From positions 1,426,001 to 1,490,000 of the forward strand of contig CM039196.1 in NCBI GenBank assembly GCA_008360975.2: a stretch of 64,000 nt of DNA, given 5' to 3'. Source of the DNA: Lichenostomus cassidix (taxonomy: Eukaryota > Chordata > Aves > Passeriformes > Meliphagidae). Both the position numbers and the translations under genes were made by a program. The notes under the pieces are model-generated. The model searched no databases and had not been told where the DNA came from. It worked only from the letters and a program-made list of their open reading frames with translations. This document shows positions 51,501 to 64,000 of the stretch, in pieces. Numbering within the stretch: position 1 is the first letter of the stretch; each line of letters opens with the position of its first letter.

Positions 51501-54500
51501 CATTTCAAAACCACAGTTTACCATTTGCTCTAACAGAGAATTTACTTTGTTTTCCATATTTTCAGTGCCTGATCTTAGTTTTCTTTCACTGCCACAAAAC
51601 TTCATGCTCTCCTCAGATGTATGGGCAAAGAAAATGGCTACAGAGGATAAACCCAAGCTGCAAAATACATTAAGAATGTATGGATTGACACAGCATGCTT
51701 TAATAATCCAGTAAAAGCCATAAAAACAACAAGAAAATATTTTTGTTCAAAGCACACCACCAAGACCAGGTATTATTATGTTATTTTGCTTAGCCAACAT
51801 TTCCCCACAACTGAAAACAATAAATCTAGATAATGAGCAAACCTTTTAAGCTCTTCAGCTTCTTCCACTGCCAATTCACAACTGTGCTGCTCACTAACAA
51901 TGTGCAATAACTTCCACTTTATTTGATTTTATCAACATCATCATGACAACCCTGGAGACAACTGAGACAATTGCTTCAATTATTTTTATTTGCTTGCACC
52001 CTTGTGACAGTGCACAGAAATGCTTCTGGTAAAAGAGTCCTTAGATACTCTTTTAGTCAACCTTTCACAAAACAACTTGTAGGACTGAACTCAGCCTGGC
52101 TGTAATTGGTGAGCTCCATTGCTGGGCACAGGGACCCCATTTGGACCTTTGTCATTATTCTCCCCCCTCGGAACAGCCTGCAATCTTTTGGGGCTTAAAA
52201 AAGCATTTTGATTGCACTGGAATATTTTTCTGACTACTATTTGGAACTTCTTTATTGCTGTGTTGTGTATTTCTTAAAATAAAGATTCTCTGTCAGGAGG
52301 AAGTGTCTTGTTGGGGAACATAACAAACACATCCAGTAAGAAACTGGGGCCAGGGTTTAGCTGATGTTGGATGCAAATACAGAGGGAGCTATTGTTGTTT
52401 AAAAAATAAGAATGATTTTATGATGAAAGACTTATGTTGAAACCTATCCAGTTAATAAATATCAACAGCCCAAATGGTGCTTAGAATTTTTCTTGAACTA
52501 TTCAGAATTTCTTACATTTTTACATGCTCTATTTTCAACATTGCTGTGAAAGCAGCTGAAATAGAAGTTAAAGCAGAGATGAATGTTTAAATAACCAATG
52601 AGTGAATATTACTGATAATAAATTCAGTGGCATAAGAAGCTCTTTGTAGTGCAGGAACTCACTTACAAAGACTGTCCTTCTCTCCAAAAGAGAGTCTTTC
52701 AAAAGAACCAGAGCAGAGCTCGGGGAGGCTGTGTGACCCAAGGCCCAGGGAACTTCAGCCCAGCTGAGTGTGAAGTTAATGCAGCAAACATTTCAGTTCA
52801 CCTCAGAGAGCAGAGGCAACCAGAGACTCCATGGTGGAGACAGGAAATATTCCCTGGAAATCTCTGGTGACACACTGGGCTGTCCATATTGCCACCAGAG
52901 AGGCAAATACGTGAGTTTTCTGCAGGTAATGAAGCAGAAAAACAGGCAACTCTTATCCCAGCTCCTCCACTATCCCACACTGGGCACCTGAAGATGTTTC
53001 ATTCAGACTCTTCCTCCTCCCCAGCCAGCTATGGAATGGGAGACATGCAAGAGTGGAATTTATCTCTGCCTCTTCCAGATTTATTGTGAGCTCAGGAAGA
53101 GTGATTCCACATGGCAGCTGAATGAACACAATCACTGAGGCTCTGGAGTTTTATATTTACAAATACTCACACAGCTTCCTCCCCTTCCTGCACAGAGATA
53201 AGAACTGGAGACACCTAAAGGCTCCAACCACATCTCCAGCAGCAAGAGGCTTTGGCATTTGAAACACTTCATGATTTTTCTGTGTCTGACATTAGCACGG
53301 GGTGATCAGACTTTTCTGAATGCACCAATCCCAGGAGGAAAGAAAAACACTACTAGAACTAGGGGGAAGTTCCTTGCAAAGCAGTTGCTGTTTTGATTTC
53401 AGAATTACAATTGAGGCTGACAGCTGAATCTCCCTGGGGAGAAAAATCAACCAGAGGGGATGATCCAGAGATGCAAATTCCCCACGCACTGAATTTATGA
53501 ATGAAAGGCAAAGGGAGAGAAGCTGCAGACTGTGACACGAATACACCTAAAGTGCTGGAGGGTACAGGAAACAGTGACAAATGGGGCTCTCCTCTTGGGG
53601 ATTCAGAAAGTCTAATTCAACACTTTTTAAATTGAATCCTTTGCTCAATGGGCAGACAGAGTAAATGACTAAACAGAAAGCCAAACAGAAAAGACAATAG
53701 GAAATTAAAAAACAGACCATATTTGTCTTTCTACAGCTTGCTAAGATTGCACAGAACTCACAGGTCTGCTGTAGAAGCTGCTGTAATGCCACCTGCATGA
53801 GATAATTAAAGATAAAAATCAAAACAGGGGCATTCCTCCTGCATCCTCTCCAGCTCCAAACAATTTAAGCACCTAATGAACTAGACCTGGCTTTCTTTGA
53901 GTCCAACACACTCTTAGATGGAGAGGCAATGAGCAGAGTGTCCTGTGGCTAATTCACACTGGTGCTGAGCAGCAAATGGCCATGACAACATCCTCAAAGC
54001 AGAGAGGGCAGGGAGCAGGGCAGCCCATTAGCATCAACACAAACGGGACCTCCTCTCTCCACACTTCCCTCAGGGACACATGGGGTGCACAAAATCGCTT
54101 TATTTTAGAGGCTGATAATTATGTTTTACAAAAAGAGTTGAGCTCTTCCTCTCGCTGTTGGTACTCACTGAACAGACAGTGAGAACATGAAAGTGAAACT
54201 GGCACAGAAACATCAGTTTCCCGTGTTTTAATTAATAAACAAGATTGATTCATCCAGCTGAGCAAACACAGGGTGGCTCAGGGTCTGCAGTCAGTGTATG
54301 AACAGAAAGAGCCATCTGCAGTAAGTCTATGGATCTCCAGCCCTTGCTAGTTGAGCTTCACGTCCTGATCTTCACACCAAAACGAAAAGCAGGAGATAAA
54401 CAAAGAGTTCTAATGCAAGTCACCCCCATTAAAAGGCTATTTTTGTCCTAAAAATGAATGCAAATTTCCCTAGACAAGCAAAGACAACTCCAAATAACAA

Positions 54501-55627
54501 AACGCAGAGGGGTGGATTTAATATTTCTCCTTTTAAAAATCATTCCACAATTATTTTTCAATGGCATGAAAGCAAGGTCAACACCACAGTCACCCCATAA
54601 CATCTCCAGGTCACCTTCCCAAAGGGCAATCATGACTTTGTCCCACTTGCAAGACCACAATTTCCCAACGCAGTGACAGCTAAAGGGACATTGCTGGGAC
54701 ACTGCTCAAAGCCAAGGTCAAACCCTGAGCAAAGGAGAGCAGGCAAAAGTGAGTTCTAAGTGAGGTTAATTCACTTAAGCTCTGAAAAGGAATAATTAGA
54801 AAAGGAAAGGGGAGAAGTGGTGTTGCACCCAGCCTGTCCCACCCCCTGGTTTCTGTGGGAAGAGCCAAAAGGTGATCCCAGAACTTCATTTCAATGGATT
54901 TCCTCAGCAGTGAAGCCTTTAGCAAGCTGAGCTGCAGTGGGCTGAGTGTCCCAGCTGAGCACAGAGCTGCTCGTTGGGGAGAATCCCACCAAGGACATCA
55001 CACCGAGGGCATTTCCATCCCAGCAGTGACCCAAAAGGGCAAAACGACCCAAACACACCAGGAACAAAAGGATTTGGTGTCATATTGACTCCCTGATTAC
55101 CCACTGTAATAGCCACACTATTTGGGCATCGTTTTGCTTTTTCATTTTCCTTGCTGCTATCAAAAATTTCCCCCAAGCCAAAATACCAGCTGTCACAAAG
55201 GACAAAGAGACAGACAAAAGGATTTCTAGAAAAAGAAGGCAGGTTCCTGTAAGCACTGCAAATCACACTAAACTACACAAAATATCCCCAACATTACGGG
55301 TTAATGTACAGCAGAATGTACAAAATCATTCTCCTTCTATTCCTCTCTTTGTTGAATCTCTTCAGGATTTCATCATCTCTTCCCTTCTCCCACCCCCTCC
55401 CTACTCCCTTCCTCCCCATACAGGAATGTGCTCAGCCCTGGAAAATTGTTGAGCTGAAATCCTGAGATTTTGTTGAGTCCTGGCATTCTTTGGACAGCTG
55501 TATTTACACCCGTGGCTGCTGGGTAGTCATGCTGGAAGCAATTAGCTTTCATGCTTTTTCAATATCTCCTTTCAAAAACTTTGAGATCCCTCATCTCTAT
55601 TGATTTAGATGTAGAGAAGCGCGGAGA

Positions 55628-55650
55628 GAAAAAAAAAATAAAATAAAAAA
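55628..55650. repeat. A-rich run
   Basis: A nearly pure A stretch with two single T interruptions. No retrotransposed gene or element body is seen immediately upstream. Confidence 0.9.
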
Positions 55651-58600
55651 GAGTTCATCCATATGCTGAGCTCCTTTAGTCTCATTCAAATGCAGCAACT
55701 TCAGCTCCCCAGCACCTCATGAATGCCACCACAGACACATCCCCAGCCCAGCAGGGGAAATGCTCAAAGGCCTTGAAAATCATCCCCACAACAGTCAAAG
55801 CCAGCAGCTTCCAACACTGCTGGGTCCAGGGAAGGTTAGCAGCCAGCAGCCATCTCTCATGGAGTTGGACAGGTCGCCTTTGAGCACGTCTGTGCAGTTT
55901 AATAACACTTTCAAGAGTGTCCTTTATGTTTTTCTAAGAGGAAAATCTGTCACTGCTGGACTATTTAAAAGAAGAAAAAAAAATGGAATGGAAAGAAAAA
56001 CATAAGACTGTGGCTAAATGTATACTGATTGCAGTAATTGCATCCATTCCTCTGCTGGAAAGTCTTGTATTGTATTTCTAATATGTGCTGATAAGTGCAT
56101 TCACAACATGATTAACTGCCTCCAGACAAGAATGGCTATTATGTTTAACAGACTGATTAGCAAGTGACATAGCTGCAAACTGTACTCCTGGTAAATTGGC
56201 TGCTTTTAAATTACAGCAACTTTTTTATGGTTCCATTTTTAAAATGCAATGGCTTGTTACACATATGCAACGTAAATTCCTATCTGACAGTAAGTAATAG
56301 AGGATACTGAGCTTTTAACTTTTAATCTGCAGATCTCAATTAAAGCATTACTCATTTTCTTTTTAATTACACTGAAATCTGTACCATCCATGGCTCTCAT
56401 CAGGCATCATCTCAGTTCCAATACTGGGCTCTCAAAAACTACCCTCAAACACAGGGACAGCGATCTCAGTCCATCTCTTTCTGAAGTTCTGCCTTATTTT
56501 TGCTGGTTCTGCAAGCAAATAGCTGATGGGATTTAGTGTATTCTTCCAGGATTTGATTAATTTGCTATTCTCACAGCTCCAGCACCATTCCCATGACTCT
56601 CCCAGAAGCTCTCAGAGTGAGGCAGAGGGAAGCAGTGCCAGCTCTGTCCCTGCTCAGCTCCTGAACTAAACCACACATCCCAAACCCGACCTCAGCGTGA
56701 GGCTCATCCCTGCTGCATGGAAACGAGCTCCTCACTAATTCCCTGGTTTGATCCCCACAAAGGGGAGGATTTAGGCACCCAGCTCCTCGCAGCGCTCCTG
56801 AAAATCCTGCCATGCAATGCACAGTTCTGATTTTTTCTGATTGCTCTTATTTTTATGGCTGGGATGTCTAAGAGCTGCAGCCCTGATTTGGACCCCTGTG
56901 TATTTCACACAAACACAGCTATACAGACAGTCTGACCCCAGAGGGTTTGCAGTCCACAAGACAGAGACAGAAAAGAGATTTAACAATCTGCACCAATTTA
57001 AATTCACACAGAAGGCACAAACCCTTTAAGTACAAATTTATCTAGAGACTTTCGAGCTCAATGACATCATGTACTTCAAACCAACTTATTTATAACATAA
57101 AGCTTAGTATAACTTGTAAGGAGATAGAATAAATCAATTTGCTCTATCACAGAACTTCATCAGATACAATACAGATGGCTCTGCTACCATGGTTAAAAAT
57201 AACCTACACATTTTTAAATCAGCTCAAGGCATTTATCAAACTAGGAAACTGGTGGAGGAGGATGTTGTCTAGCTTGTGCTCAGTAATGGGAATATCCACC
57301 CAGCAGTTTGGGGCTTTTATTAATCTTATCACACGTGTTTATAACTTTATTCTGGACAGTCAGCTGATCTGGGAAATTCAGTTTCCAAAATCATTTATCT
57401 TTGCTAAATACCAAGACAGAGCAACCTGAAGTTGTCCATTGAATGTAGATTAAGAGGGAGAAAAAAATATTCCAGAGGGCAGCCTGATTGTAGAAGGGGA
57501 TAGAAAACACTTGGGTAACAAACCACTGTAAAGCAAACCTGGCACCCTGGCTGAGCAGTCCAGCACCTCCTGCTGGATAAAAAAGGGTGATGGGAATGAA
57601 GAGAGCCTGAGAGGTAAACCCTAGAGAAAATTAATTCCCTAAAAAAAGGGAGATTGCACCACAGAAGTGGCTGTGCAGCTCCTGAAATCCTCCTGCATGG
57701 TCCTCAACCAGTCAGCTTGTGTTTCCCAGATAATCTGCACCAGGCAGGGAGACAGAGAGCAAAAAACCCCACAGCCCTGCAAATAATGCTGTTTGAAGAA
57801 TGAAATTCATTTGTTTCTCAGCTTTCATCGCTCTTGTTCTCACATTCCACCCACAGAGGGAAAATTAGGTGTTGATGTTTGCTCGGGATTTATTTACTGA
57901 AGGATTTACTGCAAGGTTTCTGCAGGAGCTCTGCTCAGCTCTGCCCACTGCAAGGAAAGCCACGATGTCCCAGCACCTCTGGAGAGGGGACAGAAAGCCA
58001 CCAGGAATGAAGAGCTCAGGCTGCATTTGCCCAAAGAGACAGGATTATTCCCTGTGCTGGGAATTATTCCAGTACCTGTGCAACCCCTGCAAAATGAGGA
58101 GGGAGAGCTCATGCTGTGACCACTTTTTTACTCTTTTTTAAACCAGGTATAATAAGCTCCTGGGTCAGCCAGAGCTTTGACATCCACTGCCTAAGATTTT
58201 TCTTCATAATGAGCTCCCTAAAGAAGACCAAAAGCCTTGGTAGCTCCAATAAAAGCAGATTTCATCACAATAAACCTCGAATATGTAACTTATTAAACAG
58301 GGAAAACTCCAAGCAGGTGGATCAATCAGAAGGGGAACAAAAAGCTGTGTGCACAGCCCTGCCCCAGATCATGGTGTCACTGCAGGAAGGTGCTCCCCAC
58401 TTGTTCCCAGCTAACCTGGACACTTCCTGGGCTGCAGCAGAGCCTGCCCTGGTGCTCCCAAGCAGATCCCTCCCTCCATGCCCCCCAGCTGCCTGCTCAC
58501 CTGTCTTCATCAAATCCCTGTTTTCAGGGACTTTTACCATCAGTGAGTGAATACAGGAGCTGCTGCTTTAATTTGAAATGAAACAATTTTCAATTCTAAA

Positions 58601-59191
58601 GTTAAAACACAAGTGTTCCAAGGGGACCTACAAGGCAGGACAAGCAAGGTAAAGGCTCCTTTCCCCTTGGTTTAAACTGCCTTCAACACTGCTCTGTACA
58701 ACTCTTTGCATGTGGCTTGTGGGACTGAGAACATCAAGTATTTTGTGGGAACAACCCAAGGTAGAAGTTTCATTTTCTGGGAGTTCCTTCTCCTCATGTT
58801 TTGGCTTTGTCCCCCAGACTTTCTCTCTCTGCCATTTCCCCTAAACAAGGTATTTCCCATGAGCGAAAAGCATTGTGAAAACAGTGTGAGCTGAATTTGA
58901 TGGCAACTCCCCAAAGTGTCCTTTTCCTTCAGGGAGAGCAAATCCCCTCCATGCTCTCCTTGGGCTCCATGGCACACGAGTGGCACAGCCTGTGTGGGAC
59001 ATGAGAGCTCCACCTCCAAAGCAAGGTGCCCAGCAGGAAGCAAAGACTCAAATCCCTGATCCCAGCCCTGCCCAGTCCTGCTGTGGACACAGGGGTGGAA
59101 GAGAAAGACAAATCACACACTTGGCCAAGGCCAATGTCTTCCTCCCCCTCCATTTCAAGTCTTTTTTACCAGGCATCTGAAGCCCAATGGG

Positions 59192-59249
59192 AAATCTGCT
59201 CCCAGAAATGAAAATATCACAAATCTGCTTCCCGAAATGAAAGAATCAT
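59192..59249. repeat. 29-bp direct repeat, two copies
   Basis: Two adjacent 29-base copies starting AAATCTGCT, with five or fewer differences. Confidence 0.9.
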
Positions 59250-60675
59250 GACAGGAAAAAGCTGCAAGAAGATCAATCATGCAAAGTTCTAGTGAATAAC
59301 CCAGCAGGCCACAATGCTGCCTTGGAGATCTGCAAGCAGCCAAGAGATGCCAATATTCCAATTAAAACAGCAAACTGCTAAATGTATCCAAAGGGTTTCC
59401 CATCCCACCCAGCCCTGCACAGATACCAGGCAATGAACTAAACATCAAGTTGCACTGGGAGTTTTTTCCATAAACAAAATACAGATAATGAGGTATCCCT
59501 CAAAGCTCTCCACTTGTTTTCCTTTGGATTTAAAACTGAGAGGAGCATGTGAATAAAAGGGAAGGTGTCTGAGGCAAAAGGACAGATGGTTCTGCTTCCA
59601 GAGCAGTGCACAAAACTGAGGTTTATTACAAGCCTTTTATTTCATGTGGAGTTTTTTTATTTACTTTTCTCTTCACTCACCTATTCATCTCCCCCTCAGA
59701 GTACTGAAAATTCAAGCTCCAGTTCTTCCGATTCAAATTCAAATTGAAACTCACACAAGCACAGCACCGCTTTCAGTGTACAAGTTTGAAGGGTTTTGTT
59801 GCAGATTTTGGAGGTTTTTCTTCTTTTCTAAGTGTCTAACAAGGCAATTACAGTGGCTGAATCAGTACCTTTCAGATGAATACCCAGGAAATGAGAGGAA
59901 CATGGCAGTGGTGACACATCTTCCAGCCTGAGCCCCCTGCAACATGTGGCATGTGCTATTATTTCATGTATAATGAGTAACTGGTACTGTGTTTATCTCA
60001 TCAAGAAAACCACTTTCCTCCTCGCTTTTGCATTCCCTGGGTGCCTAATGAAGTGGTTTGGCTTTTGATGAAGGTAAAGGCAGAAATCATCTCTTCAGAG
60101 CGATTGCTGTGCTGTGGTCATGAGCTCTGTGAGAAACTCACAACTTGGCTGCCAGGAAAACCAGCCAAGGCTGCTCCAGAGACCTGAGGGGACAGATTTG
60201 CCATGAGCAGGGCAAGCAGCAAAGGCCCCAAGCTACTCTCATTCCTGAAGATGTGCAGAACGTTATTTTTCTATTTCTATTAAGTCCCAAAGCCTCTCAG
60301 ACTCCACTCCCATGGCAATGTTTAATGGGTTCATTGACTGGATTTCAACTGACACATTCCAGTCCAATCAAATGAAAATTATATGCAGAATAACTAAAAA
60401 GAAAAGGAAAAAATAATTCAAAGCTAACAGTCATTGCAATCACCATAATAAATTTATAGGAAATACATTTAACTATTGCCATGGCAATCAGGAAACTGTT
60501 TTGTTATAATTAAAAGGATAATTACCTTTCTCTATTTTAACGAACTCATGAATTAAAAATTTAGGACAGCTTTGCCAGAGTCAATTTATCTGCATACATT
60601 ACAAAGAACACACTCTCATGGCATTTTTCTCTTTAACTCATCATGGTTTTTATATGTATCTTTATGCCACGTTGC

Positions 60676-60796
60676 AGAATTCAAGGTCAGGTTGGACATG
60701 GCTTGGAGCAACCTGGGATGGTGGAAGGTGTCCCATGGCAGGGGGATGGACTAGGTCATTTTCAAGGTCCATTTCAAACCAAACCATTCTATGATT
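60676..60796 (+). mobile_element. CR1-type LINE, 3' end fragment
   Basis: The segment starting GAATTCAAGGTCAGGTTGG, with ATGGCTTGGAGCAACC, GGTGGAAGGTGTCCC, TGGACTAGG and ending AACCAAACCATTCTATGATT, is the characteristic 3' untranslated end of chicken-repeat-1 retrotransposons. That end normally closes with short ATTCTATG-type repeats rather than a poly(A) tail. The copy is severely 5'-truncated (about 120 bases), as most CR1 copies are, and has no coding capacity. It lies opposite to the TMEM132 gene's direction. It is the best clue in the window to a bird or other sauropsid source. Confidence 0.9.
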
Positions 60797-63204
60797 CCCT
60801 GCAGTAAGAAAACTTCAAGTGTCTCACCCCCAAATCCACAGAAAAAAGTAATTTGTGAAAGCTACTTGGCAAATAATTTCAAATTATAAATTACACAGCC
60901 AAATCCCACACAGCCTGGGAACAAAACCAGCAGAAGCAAAGCAAAGCTTTTGCTACAAATCGTCCAAGCAGCTCAAGAGATCAGGTTGAATAACTCACTG
61001 TTATGTTTTGGTTTGTCACCTCTTATAACACAGCACAGAGCAAAACTCCTTGCTGAAGAATGAATGTAACCTATTTAGAGTTCCTTTCAGCAATGATTTT
61101 CTGTTGTTTGCAGGTGTAGGTCACAGGTGAGATACAGACCATGATCACTTTTGTTTGAAATATAGATCTCTATAAACTGTCTTACAAAACAGCTTCTGTC
61201 TGGGAAACTGCCTCTTCGTTTTATCTTTTGTTTGTAACAGAAAAAAACAGACATATGCTTGTTACTTGGTTGAAATAAAGATGCTTCTGAAGACTGTAAA
61301 GGGAAACAAATTGAAATTATAAAAAAACATGAGCTGTAAGGATGTTTAGTATGTAATTATTTAAGTAGAAGACCTTTAATAAACTGGATGCTCAACCTCA
61401 GTTTATAAACTCAGTATTTAAAGACCAGTTCCATTTCTGGGGAAAAACAAACCAGGACTGGTGTTAGATCAGGAATATATTTTAGCATGGCTCTTTCTTT
61501 TCTACTGTAAAAATGTCTCCTATTAAATGTACAGTATTAAATTGGAAGGAAAAGCAAACATTAGCCAGGGCAAAGAATCAGAAAAAAAACCACCTAGAGA
61601 GATAATATCCATTGGCACTATATAACCACGTGGAAAAACAGAAATAAAGGTGGTGCATCTCTGCTGCAATAAAGTCAAGAGGTGCAGGGAGCAGCAGAAG
61701 TAATGAAAGGGAGCTTCCCAGTGGGATTCCCCAAGGTGGGAGGAGACATTTCCTGGCTATTCCTGGCTCTCCTTGGTGCTCATCTTGGCACAGAGATGAT
61801 GTTGTGGCTTTTCTGGCTGAATGATTACTAACCCAGACACTCCTCTCTCTCTCTAACATTTGTGTTTCAGGAAAGGTATGGGAATTCAGCATCTTGGGAA
61901 AGTCTACCTTTTTGGAATTTGGATGCAAACAGGACACACAGCTCCCTGGGAAAGCAGGCCAAGAGCAAACCAACAGGTTTAGATGACACCAAGGATTGAA
62001 ATCATGATTTTCCTGTAGACTAAGACCCTAAACCCTTGGCCAGCCAGCAGCAGCCCACAGTGCAGGGATTTAGGGGGAAAAAAAATGAAATTTAAAAATA
62101 AAAGAAGGGAATTTTATTATTACTGAATAGATTTTTCTTTTGCAAAGATGCCCCTTTCCTTTCCAAACCCACATAAACTTTTAAAATCTCCAACATCCTC
62201 TGGCACAGACCTCCCCAGGGTGTGCAGCTGGTAAAGCAGCACTTCTTTTCATTTGGAATCTGCCAACTGCCAGCTTCAAGTGATGTCACCAATTCTTTTT
62301 TGGAAAAGACAGTAATTTCCCCATTCACCTGCCACACTGTTAGTTTCTCCAGCCCTGGCTTGTTCTCACTGAGATGGACATCTTCATGCCAGTGGATATA
62401 TTCCCTTTCCTGCAGAAGAACACAGATGTTGCCTTCCTAGCTGCTAATTTTTATATTTTCTTTTAATTGAAATTACCTTCTGCATCCCTAATCTTATAAC
62501 TAAATGTCCCATATGTTGATTATAGTGCAGTTGGCATAAATTCAGTTGAAGAAAGGAGGTGAATTTCTTTAAATTAGAATTATTAGAAAAATATCCATTA
62601 CTCTCCCTTATTTAAACCTTGCTAGGTTTAAAAGTTTAAACCTCAAAGGCACAATACAAAGCAAACATTGGGGATGTCAGTCTGGGCAAAGCCAGAGAAA
62701 TGCTTGCTGGTGTTAAAAATATTATCTACAGAGCTATGAGGTTTAAATAGATAATTTCAGGAGTAAGGTAAGGAGATGTATGGAGAGCTGGCCCAGCCTG
62801 TCCTGCCCCAGGCAGCCTCTCCAGCACCTCTGGCTCTGAACAGCAGCACTTCTTCTTTTGAGGCAACAACAAAACCCCACGTTTTCTGCAAAGCTTCTGC
62901 AATGTTCCAGTGGTGATGGCTGCAATTCAGCCCCTGCTGCTCCTCGGCAGTGGCAAGCTGTAATTTCTGTTTTCCTAGCAACCCTGCACCTTCCCTCCTC
63001 CCCTTGGCTTTGTCCCTCCTTGCATTCTGCCTCACACTAAGTGCACAAAAGCCTAGCAGTAGGGATAATATTTTTGTTTCTACAGCACTTGTCATTTATA
63101 ATTCCTCACCCCTCCCAGGGTTTGGAAGCACTACCTGCTGTAAATACCAATCCCAATGATGTTTATTTTTTGTTATATTACAGTTCTCCTTCTACTCTGT
63201 AACT

Positions 63205-63234
63205 TCTTTTTCTTTTTTTTTTTTTAATTTTTCT
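63205..63234. repeat. T-rich run
   Basis: A T-rich stretch with an uninterrupted run of more than a dozen T. In the gene's sense it is A-rich. No source element is recognised. Confidence 0.88.
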
Positions 63235-64000
63235 TTCAACCTCTTCAATTTCATTTCTTTTTTAGCTGCAATATGTTTTCAAGTAAAAATCCGTATACTC
63301 TTTCAGATTAAGCCAGTCTTCTGCACTACAAACAGTAATTATTTCATGCAATACTCACACAAGCACACACATATGTCTTGTCACCAAGTGCCTGACAGCA
63401 TTTCAAATGCTGGGAGAAGTTTCTGTTTCTAATAAATGGAACAAACCTGCCACAGCTGATCAGTTGATTTTATATCACTTATCTTTACAAGTTAAATGGC
63501 AGAATCCCATCCCACACCTAGAGAAAAAAAATTGGCTGCCACATATTTAAATTAAATGCCCAGTGGAGCTTCCTAACTGCAAACCAGCAGAAGATTTACT
63601 GAAAGCAGTAATGGTCAGATAGCCTGAGTGGGAACTTTCAATTAAGACTTATTAGAATTGGAGATTCAGGAAATGGAGGCCTGTGGATAATTTGGAATCA
63701 ATTTTAACTGCAGAGCTGCAGGTTCTGACTGGCAGACATCACAGCTGTCAGGGATGGTGTCACTGCAGTCACTGTCACCCTGATGCCATCAGCCTGCCTG
63801 AGCTCCACCTGCACAATGCTCTGAGCAATGGGGAAATTCCAGCAGTAAAAATCAGAATTCCCCAAACAGCTCTTTGCTGGAGAGAAAGGGAAAACCTCTC
63901 GGACTTTTAGGATAATCAATAAATTAAATTTTCTGTTTCGCTCAGGACAGAGAGAAACAAACTGGCAGTTCAAAGACCAAGGCAAGGCACATGTTTTGCT

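Overview
The window reads as AT-rich vertebrate intronic DNA, not microbial. I see no operons, no dense coding, and no rRNA or tRNA genes. It carries the 3' end of a CR1-type LINE at about 60.68-60.80 kb, with the family's typical terminus around 'attctatgatt'. That points to a sauropsid genome and most probably a bird; the species cannot be told from this sequence.

Only two segments can be supported as coding. They are two internal exons of one minus-strand gene of the TMEM132 family (single-pass neuronal adhesion-type membrane proteins with a large ectodomain of cohesin-like and Ig-like domains). The upstream exon (46407-46593) ends in the conserved '...VPLAM' and the next exon (19074-19217) begins '[12 protein letters not shown]'. 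Both sides of that junction are in phase 0, and both exons have canonical splice signals. A 27.2 kb intron separates them. Everything else is this intron plus parts of the flanking introns (more than 19 kb and more than 17.4 kb). The first exons, last exons and promoter lie outside the window. Among TMEM132B, C and D the paralogue is not resolved.

Layout: 1-19073 is downstream intron, with a 23-bp minisatellite at 0.57 kb, a 20-bp triplicate at 12.57 kb, and a 25-26-bp minisatellite running towards a ~340-bp three-block pure polypurine tract that stops about 36 bp from the exon. 19074-19217 is an exon. 19218-46406 is the middle intron, with most of the GC-richer minisatellites (22.85, 32.6, 36.7, 43.9 and 44.2 kb), several local duplications (33.2, 39.5 and 41.0/44.0 kb) and several hairpin-forming inverted repeats (23.6, 31.75, 35.9 and 45.96 kb). 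46407-46593 is an exon. 46594-64000 is upstream intron, mostly unremarkable AT-rich DNA with one CR1 fragment.

I found no new multi-gene system. The points most worth checking are the polypurine/polypyrimidine tract beside a splice donor, two miRNA-precursor-like intronic hairpins, a diverged interspersed repeat pair, and one open frame at 42.3 kb.
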